The position numbers and the translations under genes were made by a program. From Clostridiales bacterium DTU092 (lineage in GTDB: Bacteria; Bacillota; Clostridia; Caldicoprobacterales; Caldicoprobacteraceae), in contig LFTM01000181.1 of assembly GCA_001513505.1 (NCBI GenBank), positions 1-12,772 on the forward strand: a DNA stretch of 12,772 nt, written 5' to 3'. Under the pieces are notes generated by a model. It was not told the origin of the DNA. It saw only the letters and a program-made list of their open reading frames with translations, and ran no database searches. The first letter of the stretch is position 1; each line of letters starts with the position of its first letter. Of this stretch, positions 6,298 through 12,369 are shown one piece after another.

Positions 6298-7092
6298 TTA
6301 TACATCACAACAATCACAATCAACGTCGACATCCAATTTTTCTATCATTGTCAGTATTAAATTTTTGACTTTCTCATTATTCTCCTGGAATACGCGATAA
6401 ACTTCCTGATGAGTTACAGGTGCAATATCATCACGACCTTCAAGACCGACATCATAATCGGTAATAAGAGCGATATTGGCATAGCATATACCCAGCTCAC
6501 GGGCCAAAATTACCTCCGGATACTGGGTCATGTTAATCACTTCCCAGCCCATGCTGCTGTACCAACGGCTTTCAGCCTTTGTAGAAAATCTGGGACCCTG
6601 AATAACCACTACCGTACCGCCGTCGTGAATGGTAACACCCTGTTCTTTCCCGGTTTCCACTGCCAGTTTGCGAAGCCTTGAACAATAAGGATAAGCAGCA
6701 CTGACATGGTTTACTTCAGGGCCTTCGTAAAATGTATCCTGTCTTCCCCATGTCCTGTTAACAAACTGATCGCATACAACAAAATCACCGGGTTTTATAT
6801 GAGGCTGAAGACTGCCTGATGCAGTAGGTGCAATGATCTGCTTTACCCCCAGTTTCTTCATAGCATACAGGTTAGCCCTGTACGGAACTTTATGAGGCGG
6901 ATACTGATGATCCTTTCCGTGTCTGGGAAGAAAAGCTACCCGTTTTTCCCCTACCTGGGCTATAGCTATCTTATCGCTTGGCGCACCATACGGAGTTGAT
7001 ACAATTATTTCCTCCACATCATCCAAAAAAGAATAAAAACCAGAACCTCCAAATACTCCTATGTCAGCTCTATGTTTCATGGACTTCGGCAT
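6298..7092 (-). CDS. mtnP: S-methyl-5'-thioadenosine phosphorylase
   Basis: MtnP splits 5'-methylthioadenosine with phosphate into adenine and methylthioribose-1-phosphate, the substrate of MtnA, encoded next. The 264-residue protein has the MTAP/PNP family marks: GVFGGSGFY (phosphate loop), LPRHGKDHQYPPHKVPYRAN, PTASGSLQ, QGPRFSTKAESRWY, NMTQYPE at the base/sugar site, and ITDYDVG, whose Asp pair is typical of adenine-recognising enzymes. The C-terminus is DCDCCDV, with Cys259, Cys261 and Cys262; other cysteines are at 107, 137 and 203. This recalls the disulfide-rich archaeal MTAP II enzymes. An in-frame TGA sits just upstream, so ATG 7092 is the first usable start, with GAAGGG a few bases before it. 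No SAM riboswitch is seen in the short leader. Purine nucleoside phosphorylase activity on inosine is unlikely but not excluded. Confidence 0.95.
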   Translation of the reverse strand: MPKSMKHRADIGVFGGSGFYSFLDDVEEIIVSTPYGAPSDKIAIAQVGEKRVAFLPRHGKDHQYPPHKVPYRANLYAMKKLGVKQIIAPTASGSLQPHIKPGDFVVCDQFVNRTWGRQDTFYEGPEVNHVSAAYPYCSRLRKLAVETGKEQGVTIHDGGTVVVIQGPRFSTKAESRWYSSMGWEVINMTQYPEVILARELGICYANIALITDYDVGLEGRDDIAPVTHQEVYRVFQENNEKVKNLILTMIEKLDVDVDCDCCDV

Positions 7093-7109
7093 GACCCTTC
7101 ACCCTGCTC

Positions 7110-7130
7110 AAGGCGAAGGAATTACGCCTT
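7110..7130 (-). promoter_or_regulatory. Small hairpin in the mtnP leader, beside the ribosome binding site
   Basis: AAGGCG (7110-7115) pairs with CGCCTT (7125-7130) around a 9-base loop. A competing stem pairs GAAGG (7115-7119) with CCTTC (7127-7131). A decoy-like AAAGGAGG (7131-7138) lies immediately 5' of the stem on the transcript but no start codon follows it at a usable distance. The role is unknown. Confidence 0.3.
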
Positions 7131-7160
7131 CCTCCTTTCTTATGATTTGGATTCTATATT

Positions 7161-7189
7161 ATTATTACACGTACTAACGCAAATTTCAA
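7161..7189 (-). promoter_or_regulatory. Candidate sigma-A promoter of mtnP-mtnA
   Basis: TTGAAA (plus 7184-7189) and AATAAT (plus 7161-7166) are 17 bases apart, each matching 5 of 6 consensus bases. The transcript would begin near 7154, leaving a leader of about 60 bases, too short for an S-box riboswitch. Confidence 0.5.
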
Positions 7190-7214
7190 TGTTTCAGCAC
7201 ATACCGGTTTTAAC

Positions 7215-7850
7215 TTACACACCGGCCTTAACAGTCTCAAGCCATGCACGGGCAATAAGTGCATGACCGGCCTGGGAAGGATGAACACTATCGGGCGCCC
7301 AGAAAGCTGGTTCCCGTTTGGCTGACGCTGCTGCAAAAATTCCGTCCAATGGAATATACAGAGTGTTAAACTCCATGGCCAGTTCCCGGACAGCATGGAT
7401 TTTGGGATCTATATCCTCACGCCATTGTTTCCGATCCTCCGGAACCGGGAGAACAAAAGGTTCACAAAGGATGATACGTGCATCCAGGTTATCCCGGATT
7501 TGGGTCAGAATCTTCCGATACCCGGATGCAAAATCGTCCACCGAAGTGGGATCATTGCTGTCGTATCTCCGCCAGCAGTCGTTGACCCCTATCAGTATTG
7601 ATACCCATGTGGGTTTAAGATCGATGCAGTCCTCCTTCCATCTTGCCACCAGGTCCTTTACCCGGTCTCCGCTTACTCCCCTGTTAATAAATTTAACCTT
7701 CTTTTCCGGATAAATTGCGTTAAACCATGCTGCAACCATCTTAGGATATCCCGAGCCTAAATCCAGATCGTTGTCTCTATCCCGTCCGCAATCGGTAATA
7801 CTGTCACCCTGGAATAATACCACAGCGCCATCTTCTATCAGTGTACTCAT
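7215..7850 (-). CDS. SGNH/GDSL-family hydrolase (acetylesterase-like)
   Basis: This protein of about 211 residues has the four SGNH blocks: FQGDSIT with nucleophile Ser17, NRGVSGDR with the oxyanion Gly, LIGVNDCW with oxyanion Asn90, and PDSVHPSQAGH with Asp187 and His190. The arrangement resembles bacterial rhamnogalacturonan or xylan acetylesterase-like members, but many families share these blocks, so the substrate is undetermined. No signal peptide is present, so it should act in the cytosol, for example on imported acylated sugars or lipids. ATG 7850 is chosen because GGGAGGG lies 6 bases upstream; an upstream ATG at 7865 overlaps that site. It has its own consensus promoter and follows the LysE terminator, so it is probably transcribed separately from both neighbours. 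Confidence 0.87.
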   Translation of the reverse strand: MSTLIEDGAVVLFQGDSITDCGRDRDNDLDLGSGYPKMVAAWFNAIYPEKKVKFINRGVSGDRVKDLVARWKEDCIDLKPTWVSILIGVNDCWRRYDSNDPTSVDDFASGYRKILTQIRDNLDARIILCEPFVLPVPEDRKQWREDIDPKIHAVRELAMEFNTLYIPLDGIFAAASAKREPAFWAPDSVHPSQAGHALIARAWLETVKAGV

Positions 7851-7873
7851 TATAAACCCTCCCATTTGTTGGT

Positions 7874-7901
7874 ATTATATCGATTTGGTTGTTTGTCCCA
7901 A
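7874..7901 (-). promoter_or_regulatory. Candidate sigma-A promoter of the SGNH hydrolase gene
   Basis: A perfect TATAAT (plus 7874-7879) lies 16 bases from TTGGGA (plus 7896-7901). The ribosome binding site follows only about 15 bases downstream of the -10, giving a very short leader. Confidence 0.55.
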
Positions 7902-7925
7902 AAACACTTTACAGGAGTAAACTAC

Positions 7926-7958
7926 AAAAATGCTGAACGATGCTACATAAGCATTTTT
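7926..7958 (-). terminator. Intrinsic terminator overlapping the end of the LysE-type gene
   Basis: On the minus strand AAAAATGCT (plus 7950-7958) pairs with AGCATTTTT (plus 7926-7934), a 9-base perfect stem with a 15-base loop and a T-rich 3' arm. The 5' arm lies inside the last codons, and the TAG stop (7943-7945) is in the loop. The stem is AT-rich, so strength is moderate. Confidence 0.55.
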
Positions 7959-8581
7959 ATACCACCCCTGATAAAATGCAGGGAAAACCCAACCAAAAAT
8001 ATACCCAATGCGAAAATTACCCAACGGTACACATCATTGCTGATAAACCTCTTGCCTCTTGATACACCAACGGAAACAGCTGAGTACCATACAAGGTCCG
8101 ACATGATGTGCCCAACGTAAAAAAGAGCTACTCCTAAAAGACCAACAGCATATGCCTGGCGGATTAACTCCATCCCGGTTGACGCCCACCACAGTATAAA
8201 GTAGGGATTGGTAATGCTGACCAGAATTCCCGCCCAAACCAGGTTCCTCATGCTGGAACCGCCTTTATTATTGCTGTCCAACGATATGCTTTTCTGAAGG
8301 GCAGACTTTACCATTCCATAACCCATCCAGGCCAGGAAGCCTCCCCCCACCAGACCAATTAAACCTGCAATTTTAGGATTTTCAAAAAATTCCCGCAAGC
8401 CAAAAGCCATAACAATAACCAGAACCAGCTCCAGAATACCATGCCCCAGTACTACCAGCGGTCCGGCCAAATACCCTCTTTTTAAGCTGCCGTCAATGGT
8501 GACGCCCAGCATCGGCCCCGGCATCATTGCTCCTGAAAATCCTATCATAAATGAACTTAGAAAAATTCCCCATACTTCCAT
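7943..8581 (-). CDS. LysE-family amino acid exporter/translocator
   Basis: This is a 212-residue integral membrane protein with about six hydrophobic segments. It has the LysE/RhtB family opening: a first helix leading into FSGAMMPGPMLGVTIDGSLKRG, a GHGILELVLV second segment, GGGFLAWMGYGMVKSA, a hydrophilic loop near residues 95-110, and ITNPYFILWWASTG typical of the second half. Family members export basic or neutral amino acids or related small molecules across the cytoplasmic membrane; this subgroup's substrate is unknown. The ATG is preceded by AAAGGAGA at 9 bases. A promoter of moderate quality is seen upstream, and an intrinsic terminator overlaps its end, so it is probably monocistronic. 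No LysG-like regulator gene is adjacent. Confidence 0.88.
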   Translation of the reverse strand: MEVWGIFLSSFMIGFSGAMMPGPMLGVTIDGSLKRGYLAGPLVVLGHGILELVLVIVMAFGLREFFENPKIAGLIGLVGGGFLAWMGYGMVKSALQKSISLDSNNKGGSSMRNLVWAGILVSITNPYFILWWASTGMELIRQAYAVGLLGVALFYVGHIMSDLVWYSAVSVGVSRGKRFISNDVYRWVIFALGIFLVGFSLHFIRGGIKMLM

Positions 8582-8646
8582 ACCACCATGTCTCCTTTGC
8601 TTATAATAAATGAATCTTTTATATTTTATAAACTTTTTTAGACTTT

Positions 8647-8676
8647 TTAATAAACCAATATTTCCTTTAGCTTCAA
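8647..8676 (-). promoter_or_regulatory. Weak candidate promoter of the LysE-type gene
   Basis: TTGAAG (plus 8671-8676) and TATTAA (plus 8647-8652) are 18 bases apart. The match is only moderate. It faces away from the sigma-G-like promoter at 8688-8716, so the 166-base gap would hold two divergent promoters. Confidence 0.3.
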
Positions 8677-8687
8677 TTATGCGTAGA

Positions 8688-8716
8688 GAATAAAAAAACC
8701 ATGTCTGTGCATAATA
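8688..8716 (+). promoter_or_regulatory. Candidate sigma-G-like (forespore) promoter of the small plus-strand gene
   Basis: GAATA (8688-8692) and CATAATA (8710-8716) both match the sigma-G consensus boxes GHATR and CATNHTA fully, with a 17-base spacer. The start would be near 8723, about 25 bases before the small gene's ATG. No good sigma-A promoter is seen at this position. Confidence 0.45.
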
Positions 8717-8747
8717 TCAGGTACAATAAAAAAAGCAGGTGAGCATT

Positions 8748-8954
8748 ATGCCAAGAAGAAAACGGATCCAAAAAGACGATGTCATAGAAGATATACTGCA
8801 GGATAAAAGCGCGTACGGTGAGTTTGTATCTACCTTCCATGCCTGGACAGGTCTGGAGGGAACTCACAAGCGGGGCGCAGAACTTCAGGAAAAAGGTAAA
8901 CAGAAAACGGAAAACCGCAAAACCCTGGACAGCATAAACACAAAGGAAGAATAA
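8748..8954 (+). CDS. Small highly charged protein of unknown function
   Basis: This is the only convincing plus-strand gene, predicted at 68 residues. The start ATG 8748 has AGGTGA 5 bases upstream; a GTG at 8739 overlaps that site and is rejected. The protein starts MPRRKRIQKDDVIEDILQ, is rich in Lys, Glu, Arg and Asp, has no membrane segment or signal, and has one short aromatic patch (YGEFVSTFHAWTGLEG) in the middle before a very polar tail. I do not recognise a family. The sigma-G-like promoter upstream and its size make a spore-associated small protein possible, but it does not look like the alpha/beta-type acid-soluble spore proteins. It converges on the endonuclease III-like gene with a gap of 12 bases. 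The good ribosome binding site and promoter are the main reasons for calling it real. Confidence 0.6.
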   Translation: MPRRKRIQKDDVIEDILQDKSAYGEFVSTFHAWTGLEGTHKRGAELQEKGKQKTENRKTLDSINTKEE

Positions 8955-8966
8955 CCAACCATAATA

Positions 8967-9641
8967 TTATAGCTTAGACGGAAAACTGCACAGTTGCTCT
9001 AGTGGACATTTGCTGCACAGCGGTTTTTTGTTGGCACAGTAGTTGTTGCCCAAAGCAACGATCAATGCATGGTATTCGTTGTAAAGTGCCAGGTCCGGCG
9101 GAATATTGTCCATAAAGAACCTCTGTAACGGACGATATTCTATATCTGGTTCAACCATAGCCAACCTTGAAAATATCCTTTTTGTGTAGGCATCCACAAC
9201 AAATACCGGTTTTTGTGCTGCATAGAGAATTATACTGTCGGCCGTCTCCTCTCCGATACCGTATATACTCAGGAGCTCGTCCCTCAGGGACCAGAGCTCC
9301 TTTTTAAATAACAGTTCAAGGGAACCATCATAATTGTCAATCACATGTCTGCAGAAGGCCCGTAGTTTCTTTGCCTTTATATTATAATACCGTGTGGGCC
9401 GTATCAGCTGCGCCAGTTCCTCCTGATTTGCACGGGCAATTGACCCAATCTCAAGCATATTACTGTTTTTCAAGTTCGATATAGCCTTCTCGACATTCCT
9501 CCATGCAACGTTTTGGGTAAGTATCGCCCCTATCGCTACTTCAAAAGGCGTATCTGCCGGCCACCAGTGTCTGGGTCCAAAATGCCGGTACATCTTATTA
9601 TATATATCCATAAGTTTATCTTTAATCAATTCATCATTCAT
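8967..9641 (-). CDS. Endonuclease III-like HhH-GPD DNA glycosylase with 4Fe-4S cluster
   Basis: This protein of about 224 residues belongs to the HhH-GPD base excision repair superfamily. It opens with HFGPRHWWPADTPFEVAIGA and ILTQNVAWRNVEKAI, has the helix-hairpin-helix YGIGEETADSIILYA (127-141), and the catalytic Asp150 in FVVDAYTKRI. The tail carries four cysteines spaced C-x6-C-x2-C-x5-C (202, 209, 212, 218), the endonuclease III iron-sulfur loop. The Lys of the endonuclease III hairpin (GxGxKTA) is Glu here, so it is probably a monofunctional glycosylase without lyase activity. The QNxxWxNVEKA segment is shared with MagIII-type 3-methyladenine glycosylases. ATG 9641 has GGAGG 12 bases upstream, rather far; an upstream TTG at 9671 lacks a site. 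It has its own strong promoter. Confidence 0.9.
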   Translation of the reverse strand: MNDELIKDKLMDIYNKMYRHFGPRHWWPADTPFEVAIGAILTQNVAWRNVEKAISNLKNSNMLEIGSIARANQEELAQLIRPTRYYNIKAKKLRAFCRHVIDNYDGSLELLFKKELWSLRDELLSIYGIGEETADSIILYAAQKPVFVVDAYTKRIFSRLAMVEPDIEYRPLQRFFMDNIPPDLALYNEYHALIVALGNNYCANKKPLCSKCPLEQLCSFPSKL

Positions 9642-9699
9642 TTCTGCCGTTATCCTCCGACGCTCATACAAGTATATTAAAAAAATAATATTAATTTAA

Positions 9700-9729
9700 A
9701 ATATAAACAATTTGGACGCAATATGTCAA
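9700..9729 (-). promoter_or_regulatory. Strong candidate sigma-A promoter of the glycosylase gene
   Basis: A perfect TTGACA (plus 9724-9729) and TATATT (plus 9700-9705) are 18 bases apart. The -35 box begins 2 bases after the methyltransferase stop codon. The leader would be about 50 bases. Confidence 0.6.
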
Positions 9730-9730
9730 C

Positions 9731-11260
9731 CTAACTGCCGGATTCCAGTTCAAAAAACCACTGCTGTCCAAATACATCCACGATATGTATTGCCGGTATA
9801 CAACTTGCCGTCACATCAATCTTCAAACGTTCCTGTAAATATGGAGAGCTAGCGGTTCGTCCGGAAGAATTCCGTACTTTAAATACATTTCCTTCAATAT
9901 AACCGGCTGCCCAGTAATCTACAAGATCCAGCGGATCTAAGTTAAGCCCCTTAACAGAGGATCCCAGATCACAGTCTGTATTTTTAAATTTTGTATACAT
10001 TTCAGGTATGTCATATCTGCATAGCCTAATCTCAACCTGAGCATTGCCTATCCTGGTATATTTCAGATCTATCCCGGGATATATGTCGCTATCATCAATA
10101 AGATATCCTTGCTCCATCTCAACTTCTAACGCTGCATCTCCATCAATATCCCGTTTCAAATGCATGTCACATATCTCATATCTGCCAGTTTGCGCAGGAT
10201 AAACCATGCTGCTCTCATCCTCCAGATACGGAGATGCGGGATCCTTGATAGACATACAGTGATGAAACAGGAGTTTTATATTGGAATTACCGCTATGAAT
10301 ATTTCCTGTCAGACGTTTTCTACAGGTATGCAGCGAAAAAACACCGTTGTCTGCGCCAATCCAGTTTCTCCTCAGTCTTTGGGCAACAACAAGGGTGGTA
10401 CCTGAACCGGCAAAAAAATCAGCTACAATATCCCCGGGTCTGGATGACGACAAAATGATCCGTTCCAACAAAGCCTCAGGTTTCTGGGTATCATATCCGT
10501 TCCTTTCGGGATCCCTCTGGTGAAGATGGGAAATATCATCCCATACATCACTGGGGTATACTTTGTCGTCTTCATAATACCTGTATTCCTTTTCACCGGA
10601 TTTTATGGACCAGAACACCCGCCCTTCCTCGTCAATCCCCTGTTTCATATGGTTACGCCTTGTCCTTCCCCTTGGGACACCAACCGCTTCCAGATTAAAA
10701 TAATGATCACGCGATTTCCGGTAGAACAAAATGGTATCATGCTTCCGGCTGAAGTGTTTTTTTGCCCTTCCCCCGCTCCGGTAATGCCATATTATCTCGT
10801 TCAGCAGATTCTCCTCACCAAATATTTCATCCAGCATAATGCGAAGATATGCACTGGTACGGTAATCTACGTGGAGAAATAGAGAACCTTCCGGCGACAG
10901 GAGATGATATGCATAGGTTAAAACCTTTCTCATCTTTGATAAAAAGGCTTCTTTTCCCGCTTTCCCCATGTCATCATAGGCGATATGTTCAATAATATAT
11001 TCCCGATTCCCCCTCCATCCTTCAACCCCAACCGGCTGTTTAAAACGGAATGTTTGTCCCGTCATAAATGGAGGATCCATATATATCAGCTGTATCCTAT
11101 TCCGGTATTTATCAAGAATTAAGGGAAGAAGTTTCAGTACATCACACCAGTAGAATTTGCCGGTTATACTATGCGCATCAGTCTCCGCTGTATTAACCGG
11201 ATAATTGTGTTCTTCCCGCCCGATAGCAGTTTGTCTGAGCCTAATCAAACCCATCACCAT
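9731..11260 (-). CDS. Orphan beta-class DNA methyltransferase (probably N6-adenine) with extra C-terminal region
   Basis: The protein (about 509 residues from ATG 11260) has the catalytic motif IV YMDPPF (62-65 for DPPF) ahead of the SAM-binding motif FFAGSGTT (282-289), the order of beta-class N4-cytosine/N6-adenine methylases; DPPF favours adenine. DTQKPEALLERII (motif X region) precedes motif I as expected, and WIGADN follows it. A region of about 190 residues after the methylase core has no motif I recognise; it ends in a beta-rich stretch (IPAIHIVDVFGQQWFFELE) like the tails of some clostridial methylases. No restriction enzyme gene is adjacent. The open frame extends up to 11359, inside the rnfB terminator, so the true start is lower. 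ATG 11260 or ATG 11254 are candidates, neither with a good ribosome binding site. Confidence 0.88.
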   Translation of the reverse strand: MVMGLIRLRQTAIGREEHNYPVNTAETDAHSITGKFYWCDVLKLLPLILDKYRNRIQLIYMDPPFMTGQTFRFKQPVGVEGWRGNREYIIEHIAYDDMGKAGKEAFLSKMRKVLTYAYHLLSPEGSLFLHVDYRTSAYLRIMLDEIFGEENLLNEIIWHYRSGGRAKKHFSRKHDTILFYRKSRDHYFNLEAVGVPRGRTRRNHMKQGIDEEGRVFWSIKSGEKEYRYYEDDKVYPSDVWDDISHLHQRDPERNGYDTQKPEALLERIILSSSRPGDIVADFFAGSGTTLVVAQRLRRNWIGADNGVFSLHTCRKRLTGNIHSGNSNIKLLFHHCMSIKDPASPYLEDESSMVYPAQTGRYEICDMHLKRDIDGDAALEVEMEQGYLIDDSDIYPGIDLKYTRIGNAQVEIRLCRYDIPEMYTKFKNTDCDLGSSVKGLNLDPLDLVDYWAAGYIEGNVFKVRNSSGRTASSPYLQERLKIDVTASCIPAIHIVDVFGQQWFFELESGS

Positions 11261-11346
11261 GTTTTTAAGTTTATCCAAGCTTTTATTGTTTAATATCACC
11301 ACTTGGCATGCATCAGGAATGTACAGATATATCTGCAATAAAACCA

Positions 11347-11373
11347 AGCAGCCATACATAAAGTATGGCTGCT
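11347..11373 (-). terminator. Intrinsic terminator of the rnf operon
   Basis: A perfect 11-base stem (AGCAGCCATAC with GTATGGCTGCT) closes a 5-base loop and is followed on the minus strand by TGGTTTTATT. It starts 9 bases after the rnfB stop codon. The tidy stem and spacing make this the clearest terminator in the window, and it indicates that rnfB is the last gene of the operon. Confidence 0.9.
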
Positions 11374-11382
11374 GTAATTACA

Positions 11383-12357
11383 TTACTCCATGCTGATGAC
11401 TTTTACCGGACATTTTTCCACACACTGCCCGCAGCCCGTACACTTATCCTGCAGAACCCTGTGTTTCTTTTTTACATCGCCTTCAATCGCATCAAATTTG
11501 CACACCCTTTTGCATGCAGTACAGCCTATACAGTTTTCTTCATCGATTACTGCTACTTTCCGCTTTGCAAAATCGGCGTATATAGTACCGGTGGGACATT
11601 TTTCAGCACATACCATACAGTTTACACATTTATCATAATCTATCTTAGCAAGGTTGTCGGCAAACTCTATTGCATCGAACTGGCATGCCTTTACGCACAG
11701 TCTGCATCCGATACAGCCGACCTTGCAGTAATCCCTGACCTGCCTGCCGGGATCTTTAGAGATACACAGCACCTGTACCAGGCTGGATTCCGGTATAAGT
11801 TCTATTAAACCCTTAGGACAGGCCTCTACGCATATACCGCATCCGGTGCATTTATCCGGATTAACAACCGCAATCCCGTTATCAATATATATTGCATCAA
11901 AAGGACAGGCTCTCACACAGGTTCCAAGCCCAAGACAGCCATATCCGCATCCTTTGAATCCATCAGCCAGCATGGAGGCAGCTACACAATCTTCTATACC
12001 TTTATACTCGTATTTATCTACAGCATTTTCACAGTCTCCCTGACATAAAACACGGGCAATCCGGCGCTCTCTGTCTTCCACATCTACCCCCATTATGCTT
12101 GCCACTTGCCTGGCTACATTTGTACCTCCGACGGTACACCCATCAGCCGGTGCTTCGCCTGCAGCTACAGCAGCAGCAAATGCATCACAACCGGGGTATC
12201 CACAAGCACCGCAGTTGGCTCCGGGGAGGACATCACGTATGGTCTCCACCCGGGGATCGGTTTCAATTGAGAATTTTTTCGATGCAACGGCCAACAATAT
12301 ACCAAATAAAAGTCCCATACCTCCCAAGCTGAGCAGGGACAGTAGTATCACATTCAT
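11383..12357 (-). CDS. rnfB: Rnf electron transport complex subunit B (multi-cluster ferredoxin type)
   Basis: RnfB is the ferredoxin-side subunit of the Rnf complex, which moves electrons from reduced ferredoxin to NAD+ and pumps Na+ or H+. The 324-residue protein has an N-terminal membrane anchor (LLSLLSLGGMGLLFGILLAV) and then a four-Cys cluster site (Cys49, 52, 57, 74 in NCGACGYPGC and DGC). The ferredoxin part has six sites: an unusual CGYGCLGLGTCVRAC (137-151), then five CxxCxxCxxxC motifs starting at Cys170, 215, 244, 276 and 306. This enlarged form is typical of clostridia and acetogens; proteobacterial RnfB has two ferredoxin-type sites. The ATG is preceded by GGGGGG and AGAGG. It follows rnfA by 12 bases, the usual order ending rnfE-rnfA-rnfB. 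Confidence 0.96.
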   Translation of the reverse strand: MNVILLSLLSLGGMGLLFGILLAVASKKFSIETDPRVETIRDVLPGANCGACGYPGCDAFAAAVAAGEAPADGCTVGGTNVARQVASIMGVDVEDRERRIARVLCQGDCENAVDKYEYKGIEDCVAASMLADGFKGCGYGCLGLGTCVRACPFDAIYIDNGIAVVNPDKCTGCGICVEACPKGLIELIPESSLVQVLCISKDPGRQVRDYCKVGCIGCRLCVKACQFDAIEFADNLAKIDYDKCVNCMVCAEKCPTGTIYADFAKRKVAVIDEENCIGCTACKRVCKFDAIEGDVKKKHRVLQDKCTGCGQCVEKCPVKVISME

Positions 12358-12369
12358 ACCTCTACCCCC

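Noticed and set aside
7093..7214. A possible SAM (S-box) riboswitch before mtnP
   Set aside because: The predicted leader is only about 60 bases and lacks the multi-helix layout and terminator of an S-box.
8961..8970. Palindrome ATAATATTAT between the converging small gene and glycosylase gene as a bidirectional terminator
   Set aside because: It has no loop, no GC pairs and no T tract, so it would not form a stable terminator hairpin.
8967..11260. Methyltransferase plus nuclease-like gene as a restriction-modification or defence island
   Set aside because: The neighbour is a base excision repair glycosylase with its own promoter, not a restriction enzyme, and no other defence genes are nearby.
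11261..11359. Upstream extension of the methyltransferase frame to a start at 11359
   Set aside because: That start falls in the loop of the rnfB terminator hairpin, so a transcript made from a later promoter could not include it in a useful way, and the added residues resemble no methylase N-terminus.
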